Part shown: positions 1-4,848 of the stretch, one piece after another
Position numbering within the stretch: position 1 is the stretch's first letter
How the letters are laid out: every line of letters starts with the position of its first letter
Source: Verrucomicrobiales bacterium
GTDB lineage: Bacteria > Verrucomicrobiota > Verrucomicrobiia > Verrucomicrobiales > DEV007
Assembly (NCBI GenBank): GCA_002708885.1
Contig: PAPL01000018.1
Coordinates: 63,167-68,598 of the forward strand
DNA length: 5,432 bases
Reading direction: 5' to 3'
The notes under the pieces: model-generated
What the model was told of the DNA's origin: nothing
The model's database searches: none
Seen by the model: the letters and a program-made list of their open reading frames with translations, nothing else
Program-made: the position numbers and the translations under genes

Positions 1-4
1 CCTG

Positions 5-1519
5 ATGATAATTCAGCAACAAATAAAGTCTGCGATCTTTGGATCAGTTGTTTTGCATCTGCTTTTTGCTTTTGGAATTACAACTATGCTTGCCTATAAA
101 CGTTCTCTTCCTCCAGACAATGATGATTTTAAGAATGCATCGGATTTAGGGTCTAGTTATAACCTGTCTTCTTTTTCAGATTTCACTTATGCTTCGCGTG
201 AAATCGGTGAGCCGATCCATGCAGGAAGTTATATCGGCGGCTCAGTTTGGTGGAAATGGAATGCACAGGAAAAGTGTGAGGTCGAATTGAAGGTGAACTC
301 CATTGATTTTGAAAATGTTGTGGGAGTTTACAGGGGATCAATTCTGGAAACTTTAGAGAAAGTGGCGTCCCGCAAAGAAAAGGAGAGTGATCCATTGGTG
401 TTTTTTGCCGAGCCAAATACCGAATATCATTTTGTGGTCGCTTCTACTCAGTCAGATTCAGAAGGATCGGTAGAGTTGCAAATGAATGTCAGAGACGAGG
501 AGGAGGAAGAGTTGATAGTTTTATTGCCGGAAATGTTCATCCGTGAAAGCCCTGATGATATTAAGGAGGAGAAAAAATATATAAGGACTGAATCCAATGA
601 TCCTTCGGCCGTAGTGCCATCCAATACAAATTTAGAATCAGACCGAAATACATTGGCGGCAAGTGATTCACCACCTTCTGATGAAGGCGATGATACGGTT
701 CCGAATATTGATGGTAGGGACCTGCCATTTGGTGACCTTGCCAAGAAAGAATATATGGATGGAGAAAAGGAGGATGTAAACTTTTTACCGATCCTGCCGC
801 AATGGGCTCCAGAAAAGAAGATTAATATAAATTCTATTTCCGATATAAAGAATGGTCAGAAAGGAGACGAAAATCCAGATCAGACGCAAACAGAAAATGT
901 CGAACTGGCTGATTCACCTTCTGAGTCTTTGATCGAGGGGCCGGAATCTGAAGAGAAAGATCTGATTGAATCGGAATTGAATAAGATAAATAGTGATAAT
1001 GATTCTAATGGGGCCGAATCTCAAAACAATAAGGAGCCTGAGGTTGCTATTGAGGATGGTCAGGAATCTTCATTGCCTGAGGATTCAGATGCTGTTAAAA
1101 AATTAAATGAAACTGTTCCGGTTCAGCAAGAGCAGGAGAAAGCCTTCCAGGTTCATTCACCCAAAAAAAAGAGCATTGGAAAATTAAGTAACCTTGGTCA
1201 GGCGGCTCTCGATGTGGAAGAAACAGTGCTGGGTCATTATAAGAAGAAGGTTGATTTAGCTGTTCAGAAGAGTTGGCATCGTGCGCGTACTGCTCACGCT
1301 GATTTTGTCAAATTTGGTTCTTTAAAAGTCAGATTTTGGGTCAATCAGAAGGGTGATATAGTTGATATTAGACTCCTTCGAAACGATGCTGATCCAGTCA
1401 TGGTTGACTTTTCAATCAGCGGTATACTCCGGGCAGATATTCCTCCTGTGCCAGAGGATCTCATTAAATTGACTCAGGATGGCAGAATGGAATTTGAGTA
1501 TGAAATTATTATATACTAA
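5..1519 (+). CDS. TonB/TolA-like energy transducer with a periplasmic PPC-like domain
   Basis: A 504-residue protein with four visible parts. Residues 10-30 form one hydrophobic anchor after a short N-terminus. It contains S14 and H18 with the same S-x3-H spacing as S16/H20 of the E. coli TonB anchor. Residues about 35-163 form a beta-rich domain with a 'GEPIHAG' segment (68-74) and 'GGSVWWKW' (78-85), resembling PPC-like modules of verrucomicrobial exported proteins. Residues about 164-395 are a low-complexity linker rich in Asp, Glu, Ser and Asn. Residues about 405-504 resemble the TonB/TolA C-terminal fold: a helix with W424, then beta strands with 'VNQKGDIVDIRLLRN' and 'IPPVPEDL'. The next two genes encode ExbB and ExbD, so the likely role is carrying proton-motive-force energy across the periplasm to an outer-membrane partner. 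The ATG at 5 gives a proper anchor and lies in TGATG, suggesting coupling to a gene outside the window. TonB versus TolA cannot be decided here. Membership in the transducer class is well supported; the partner is unknown. Confidence 0.85.
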   Translation: MIIQQQIKSAIFGSVVLHLLFAFGITTMLAYKRSLPPDNDDFKNASDLGSSYNLSSFSDFTYASREIGEPIHAGSYIGGSVWWKWNAQEKCEVELKVNSIDFENVVGVYRGSILETLEKVASRKEKESDPLVFFAEPNTEYHFVVASTQSDSEGSVELQMNVRDEEEEELIVLLPEMFIRESPDDIKEEKKYIRTESNDPSAVVPSNTNLESDRNTLAASDSPPSDEGDDTVPNIDGRDLPFGDLAKKEYMDGEKEDVNFLPILPQWAPEKKININSISDIKNGQKGDENPDQTQTENVELADSPSESLIEGPESEEKDLIESELNKINSDNDSNGAESQNNKEPEVAIEDGQESSLPEDSDAVKKLNETVPVQQEQEKAFQVHSPKKKSIGKLSNLGQAALDVEETVLGHYKKKVDLAVQKSWHRARTAHADFVKFGSLKVRFWVNQKGDIVDIRLLRNDADPVMVDFSISGILRADIPPVPEDLIKLTQDGRMEFEYEIIIY

Positions 1520-1527
1520 CTGAACAT

Positions 1528-2238
1528 ATGTATCACGCTGGCTTTACATCTGAATTACCCAATTCATTGGATTCTGTATACAAGTTTCTCATGGATGGAG
1601 GAGTCTTCATGTTTTGCCTTATGTTACTGTCTTTTCTATCAGTGACTGTCATACTTATGAAGCTAATCGCCTTGAGGGAACGGCGAGTAGTGCCCCATAA
1701 GGTTCAGAAAGCAATGAGCGGTGCTCAGGAGTATATTGATAAAGATAATGTTGTTAATCTGGTTAATTGTTTAAAATCTAATCCATCGGCCCTCTCTCGC
1801 ATTGGTCTCGGCGTTATTGAGGGAGCCCCTTCTAGCCGTATAGAATCATCATCAACCGCTGAAGCAAGGGCAAGGGAGGAGATCGTTGTTTTGGAAAGAG
1901 GAATTGCTCTTTTGGAGGTAGTGATAACGATTGCTCCGTTACTGGGACTGCTCGGAACGGTTTCGGGTCTTGTTGGCGTTTTTAGTAATGTGGATGTGGA
2001 GGGTGCTGGAAGCTCAAGAGTGCAGGTATCTAGTGGAATTGCGGAAGCACTAAATACAACTATAGCCGGTCTTGCAGTTGCTGTCCCTACCGTCATAGCT
2101 CATAGTTATTTTACTAAGAAATTAGAAAGGATGGGTGTTCGCATGGAAGTGTTGACCGATAATTTAATTTCAGCTTTTTATAAGAACCCTTCGGAGATCC
2201 TATATTCCAAACTCAAAGGTTTAGTGGCTGAAAAGTAG
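1528..2238 (+). CDS. exbB: ExbB/TolQ/MotA-family proton channel subunit
   Basis: A 236-residue protein with the three-helix layout of the ExbB/TolQ family: helix 1 at about 26-46, helix 2 at about 127-152 and helix 3 at about 170-194, with a cytoplasmic stretch between helices 1 and 2. The family signature is clear: 'APLLGLLGTVSGLVGVF' at 136-152, and 'GIAEALNTTIAGLAVAVP' at 170-187 followed by 'AHSYF'. The threonines in these helices (T144, T177, T178) match the polar residues that line the channel in known members. With ExbD it would form the inner-membrane motor that powers the TonB-like protein encoded 8 bp upstream. The ATG at 1528 keeps the usual short N-terminus before helix 1; an in-frame ATG at 1591 is possible but would leave almost nothing ahead of the helix. 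No Shine-Dalgarno is visible, so translation may be coupled to the upstream gene. The symbol reflects the family; TolQ is the alternative. Confidence 0.93.
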   Translation: MYHAGFTSELPNSLDSVYKFLMDGGVFMFCLMLLSFLSVTVILMKLIALRERRVVPHKVQKAMSGAQEYIDKDNVVNLVNCLKSNPSALSRIGLGVIEGAPSSRIESSSTAEARAREEIVVLERGIALLEVVITIAPLLGLLGTVSGLVGVFSNVDVEGAGSSRVQVSSGIAEALNTTIAGLAVAVPTVIAHSYFTKKLERMGVRMEVLTDNLISAFYKNPSEILYSKLKGLVAEK

Positions 2239-2263
2239 AAATGAGGGAAAATAATCGGGACTA

Positions 2264-2701
2264 ATGAATTTTGTTAGTAAGCGTTCAACTAGGCCCTTAG
2301 TGCCTATCGTGTCTCTAATCGATATTTTGGCGATTTTATTAATTTATTTTATACTCACTTCTGCGCCCAAAGAGGATAAGGCATTTGCCAGTATCACCCT
2401 TCCTAAAGCAAGCTCTTTGGCTAAAAAGGTTGAATCCAAATCAAGAATTGAGTTGGCTCTTACAGCCGATTCTAGGCTGATTCTTGGTTCAGAGGATGTT
2501 CCTCAGAACCAATTGGCAACGAGGCTAAAGCGCTTGAAGAAGGAACGGCCGGATCTTAGCCTTGAACTTAAAGCTGATGAAAGGGCTCCACTCAAAAGCC
2601 TAGTTGCGGCGTGGGATGCTTTGACTCGCGCCGGATATCCGGTTAAGGATGTGCCTGCGCGCATTCTAATTGATAAACAAAAGAATTCTACACAGCCGTG
2701 A
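2264..2701 (+). CDS. exbD: ExbD/TolR-family biopolymer transport protein
   Basis: A 145-residue protein, typical length for ExbD/TolR. A short basic cytoplasmic N-terminus (residues 1-11) is followed by one membrane helix at about 12-33 that contains D20 in 'VPIVSLIDILAIL'. This aligns with the single essential membrane Asp of the family (D25 of E. coli ExbD, D23 of TolR), which takes part in proton movement. The rest is a periplasmic domain with the expected pattern: a strand at 'RIELALTADSRLIL' (61-74), a charged helix (about 82-95), a strand 'LSLELKADERAPL' (98-110), a helix, and the final strand. It follows exbB by 25 bp and overlaps the deformylase start by 4 bp (GTGA). GGGA lies only 3 nt before the ATG and GAGGGA lies 15 nt before it, so neither is a well-placed ribosome site. 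An 8-codon mini reading frame ends on this ATG (TAATG), which may bring ribosomes here. Confidence 0.92.
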   Translation: MNFVSKRSTRPLVPIVSLIDILAILLIYFILTSAPKEDKAFASITLPKASSLAKKVESKSRIELALTADSRLILGSEDVPQNQLATRLKRLKKERPDLSLELKADERAPLKSLVAAWDALTRAGYPVKDVPARILIDKQKNSTQP

Positions 2702-3255
2702 TTCGTGAAATTGTTATATTTGGTGATCCTGTATTACGCAAGAAGTGCGATCTAGTTGAAAATTTTTCGGAGGATATCAAATCATTAGTGGATGACATGC
2801 TGGAAACTATGGTGTCTGCTGAAGGGATTGGTTTGGCGGCTCCCCAGATAGGAATTCCTCTACAATTGGCAGTAGTGGACGTATCGCATGATCCTGACTG
2901 CATCAGTTATTTAAGAGTCAATGGTGAGGACTTTGATCTGCTCGATTTGATGCCTTTGATATTTGTCAATCCGGAGCTCGAATTTGGTGCTGAAAAAGAT
3001 GTGATGAGTGAGGGGTGTCTGAGTTTTCCTGAAATACGCGGTGAAGTTTCCAGACCTTATGAAGTGAAGGCTAAAGTTAAACTGTTGAACGGGGACACAG
3101 TTACAATTGAAACGGACGGATTGCTTTCTCGCGCCATTCAGCATGAAACAGACCATTTGAATGGTGTTTTATTCATTGACCGTATGTCTGCAGCGACCCG
3201 AATTACACTGCGGGGAAAGATAAAAAAAATGCAGCGTGATTACGGGATGCGATGA
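2698..3255 (+). CDS. def: Peptide deformylase
   Basis: A 185-residue cytoplasmic metalloenzyme that removes the N-formyl group from the starting methionine of new proteins. All three family motifs are present: motif 1 'GIGLAAPQ' at 43-50, motif 2 'EGCLSFP' at 105-111, and motif 3 'QHETDHLNG' at 148-156. Metal ligands are C107, H149 and H153; the catalytic Glu is E150; Q50 and the L108 backbone help in the active site. The GTG start at 2698 is supported because the resulting N-terminus (M-I-R-E-I-V-I-F-G-D-P-V-L-R) matches the family start closely. The start overlaps the exbD stop in GTGA, so re-initiation is the likely mode of translation. No Shine-Dalgarno is visible. Compared with the E. 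coli enzyme there are about 15 extra, mostly acidic residues (about 65-88) between 'VVDVS' and 'FVNPEL'. The active site looks intact. Confidence 0.97.
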   Translation: MIREIVIFGDPVLRKKCDLVENFSEDIKSLVDDMLETMVSAEGIGLAAPQIGIPLQLAVVDVSHDPDCISYLRVNGEDFDLLDLMPLIFVNPELEFGAEKDVMSEGCLSFPEIRGEVSRPYEVKAKVKLLNGDTVTIETDGLLSRAIQHETDHLNGVLFIDRMSAATRITLRGKIKKMQRDYGMR

Positions 3256-3311
3256 AAGATATTTGTTTTATAAGATTTTGATGTTTCAGTAATTATACAT
3301 TCAATTTTGTA

Positions 3312-4550
3312 ATGCTTAAATTGACGGGCCCTTTCATTTTCAGATTCTTGATCCGTGCATGGCTATTTATGGCAGTATTCGGGTTGAGTCTCTTTTTTGT
3401 TGTGCCCAAAGAAGCTGAAGGGAAAGGAATCTTATCGAAGCTGAAAAAAAGTTTTAAGGCGCGGATTAAAAAAGAAAAAACAACGCCCAAGCCGACTAGT
3501 ATTCTATATTTGGGAGACTCCATGAGTATGGGGGCATTTGGTAGAGTATTTGATATGAGACTGAGGGAGGCGGGATTTGAGGTTTATACATATGTTGCAG
3601 GTGGAGCCACTCCTTACTATTGGTTAAGTCGTTACGAGCCGATAGCTTCTAACATTGGATTTTGGGAAAAAACGCCGACCATTGACAGGCGTCTGAAAGT
3701 TGTTAAAGAAGTTCCAAAAGTGGAATCTTTGGTTGAGAATTGCAATCCGGACATTGTCGTTATTCAAACCGGAATCAACCTTTACTCGAGTTTGAATTCA
3801 AAGCGTCGAGAAAAATCTGATAATGTTGCATTGGTCGAGGGACTGTGTCGAGACATGGCAAAAGCGGCAGTGAGAGGAGGCAGGCGCTGTTACTGGATCG
3901 CTCCTCCATCTTCTCATCCTGAGCGCTTTTCTTTTGATCTTCAGGAAGAAATGAGCAGTATAATGGATGATGTCGTCAGTCCTTTCGGTCGCGTTTTTGA
4001 CAGTCGGGAAGTTACTAAATTCATTGATCCATATCCGGAAACAGATGGAATTCATTATGGTCCCACAGAAGCTAAGGCATGGGCCCAGCATGTAGTATCG
4101 GATTTTTTGACTTATGCTGGCAATGATGCTGTTGGACGTAGGGCATTAGATCCTGATGAACCTTTTGGAGCAAAGCATGTTGAGGTTAAGAAGGCCATAC
4201 CTGTAGATCCATCGACAATTGTGTGGAGTGAAATTGATGTGAAACTTCGCCTCAAAATTAAAACCGAAATCCCTAGAGTAAAGGCTGTCACATATAGAAG
4301 TTGTCTTGTTTTATATGAGTATGAGGTTCAAGAAGTGATGGAGGGATACTATCCTTATGAAACTTTGAGAGTGGCTCATTATGGAGTATTTAACCGTAAG
4401 TACACTGCTAAATCACGTTATCGATTGGGGTCTGAGAAGGCATGGAAGATGGTTCCATTGCAGAATTACCCAACACTTAGACGTTTACAGATGTTTGATG
4501 ATTTGGAGCCTGATTTTGACAAGCCAATTTATATTATTAGGCAAGAGTAA
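3312..4550 (+). CDS. Membrane-anchored or exported SGNH-fold hydrolase-like protein with extra C-terminal domain
   Basis: A 412-residue protein. An N-terminal hydrophobic stretch (about 14-31) behind basic residues should act as a signal anchor or signal peptide; a Lys-rich segment follows (38-60). Residues 62-268 carry the SGNH blocks: 'LGDSMSMG' with S70, glycines G97/G98 in 'VAGGAT', N156 in 'QTGINLY', and 'DGIHYG' with D245 and H248. The Ser-Gly-Asn-His set is therefore complete, consistent with an esterase, O-acetyltransferase or deacetylase. Residues about 295-412 form a separate, probably beta-rich domain ('LVLYEYEVQEVMEGYYPYE', 332-350). I recall similar tails on AlgX/AlgJ-type proteins of polysaccharide O-acetylation, but this is only an inference, and no MBOAT gene is in view. 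It starts 56 bp after def, so it may be in the same operon or have its own promoter. No Shine-Dalgarno is seen; M20 is an alternative but less likely start because it would cut off the basic N-terminus. The substrate is unknown. Confidence 0.82.
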   Translation: MLKLTGPFIFRFLIRAWLFMAVFGLSLFFVVPKEAEGKGILSKLKKSFKARIKKEKTTPKPTSILYLGDSMSMGAFGRVFDMRLREAGFEVYTYVAGGATPYYWLSRYEPIASNIGFWEKTPTIDRRLKVVKEVPKVESLVENCNPDIVVIQTGINLYSSLNSKRREKSDNVALVEGLCRDMAKAAVRGGRRCYWIAPPSSHPERFSFDLQEEMSSIMDDVVSPFGRVFDSREVTKFIDPYPETDGIHYGPTEAKAWAQHVVSDFLTYAGNDAVGRRALDPDEPFGAKHVEVKKAIPVDPSTIVWSEIDVKLRLKIKTEIPRVKAVTYRSCLVLYEYEVQEVMEGYYPYETLRVAHYGVFNRKYTAKSRYRLGSEKAWKMVPLQNYPTLRRLQMFDDLEPDFDKPIYIIRQE

Positions 4551-4650
4551 ATGAATCAGATAGTTAGTTGTATTGACAAATTAATGAGACTATTTCAATC
4601 TTCGAACTTCTACTAAATTCATTAATATTGTGTTATACCTATTTTTTCAG
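4551..4650. other. Spacer between the SGNH gene and the small membrane protein gene
   Basis: An AT-rich spacer. It holds a perfect TTGACA at 4573-4578, an inverted repeat of 8 bp (ATTAATGA at 4580-4587 with TCATTAAT at 4619-4626, 31 nt apart), and a 21-codon reading frame (4551-4616) whose ATG follows the upstream stop directly (TAAATG). The reading frame encodes a peptide starting MNQIVSCIDKLM and has no recognisable family. No strong hairpin with a T-run, and so no clear terminator for the SGNH gene, can be seen. None of these elements is proven; they are listed because the stretch is the longest non-coding gap in the window. Confidence 0.4.
4573..4601 (+). promoter_or_regulatory. Possible sigma-70-like promoter (weak)
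   Basis: A perfect -35 hexamer TTGACA (4573-4578) is followed after 17 bp by CAATCT (4596-4601). That hexamer keeps only the second-position A and final T of the TATAAT consensus. If real, it would drive the small membrane protein gene downstream. The -35 could be a chance match in AT-rich DNA, so confidence is low. Confidence 0.25.
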
Positions 4651-4818
4651 ATGGGGTTCATCCTTGCTCTCGCGGCGCTGCTTTTCTTTGGTCTGGGTTA
4701 TTGGTATGCGCAAGGGGCCTTAGGGCGTAAACGCAATAGCTCGGTAGCCGCGAAGGAGAGAAAGTTTCACCAAAGTAGCCAGGAAGATGATTCCAAAGGC
4801 GAAAAGGAAGAATCTTGA
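4651..4818 (+). CDS. Small single-pass membrane protein, hypothetical
   Basis: From the ATG at 4651 this is a 55-residue protein. One hydrophobic helix at about residues 2-22 ('GFILALAALLFFGLGYWYA') is followed by a hydrophilic, charged tail (about 25-55) with a basic part (GRKRN) and then a Glu/Asp/Lys/Ser-rich end. The layout fits an inner-membrane protein with a short N-terminus and a soluble tail, probably cytoplasmic from the basic residues right after the helix. A GTG at 4630 would add seven residues (MLYLFFQ). I prefer the ATG because the added residues are not needed for the helix, but neither start has a Shine-Dalgarno. I do not recognise the family. The regular helix-plus-charged-tail composition suggests a real gene, but its small size leaves doubt. 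It ends 23 bp from the convergent aroE stop. Confidence 0.6.
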   Translation: MGFILALAALLFFGLGYWYAQGALGRKRNSSVAAKERKFHQSSQEDDSKGEKEES

Positions 4819-4848
4819 ATAATAGAGCCTTTATTAATTGTTCAGGAT
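4812..4848 (-). terminator. Candidate hairpin in the convergent gap, possible aroE terminator
   Basis: Positions 4812-4823 can pair with 4837-4848 around a 13-nt loop. Read as + strand RNA the stem has 12 pairs, two of them G-U. Read as - strand RNA it has 10 pairs and two A-C mismatches. On the - strand the hairpin lies at the aroE stop and is followed by a pyrimidine-rich run (complement of 4800-4811: TCTTCCTTTTC), the expected order for an intrinsic terminator. On the + strand no T-run follows. The stem is AT-rich and imperfect, so this is only a candidate. Confidence 0.3.

Noticed and set aside
1..560. Ten-base direct repeat CCTGATGATA at 1-10 and 551-560.
   Set aside because: Short, in different reading-frame contexts within or at the edge of one gene, with no other shared sequence; expected by chance.
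448..744. Ser-rich open frame on the - strand inside the transducer gene.
   Set aside because: It mirrors the acidic, Glu/Asp-rich linker of the + strand gene; the poly-Ser run is the complement of GAGGAGG codons, not a real protein.
1725..2096. A 123-codon open frame on the - strand inside exbB.
   Set aside because: It is antisense to a clear ExbB gene, has a biased Thr/Ser/Pro composition typical of shadow frames, and no family features.
3256..3311. Possible promoter before the SGNH gene (TTGATG at 3278-3283 and TATACA at 3294-3299).
   Set aside because: The spacer is only 10 bp, far too short for a sigma-70 promoter; no better pair was found.
4580..4626. Inverted repeat ATTAATGA/TCATTAAT in the spacer as an operator or terminator.
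   Set aside because: The arms are pure AT-rich 8-mers 31 nt apart with no T-run after them; too weak to call a site.
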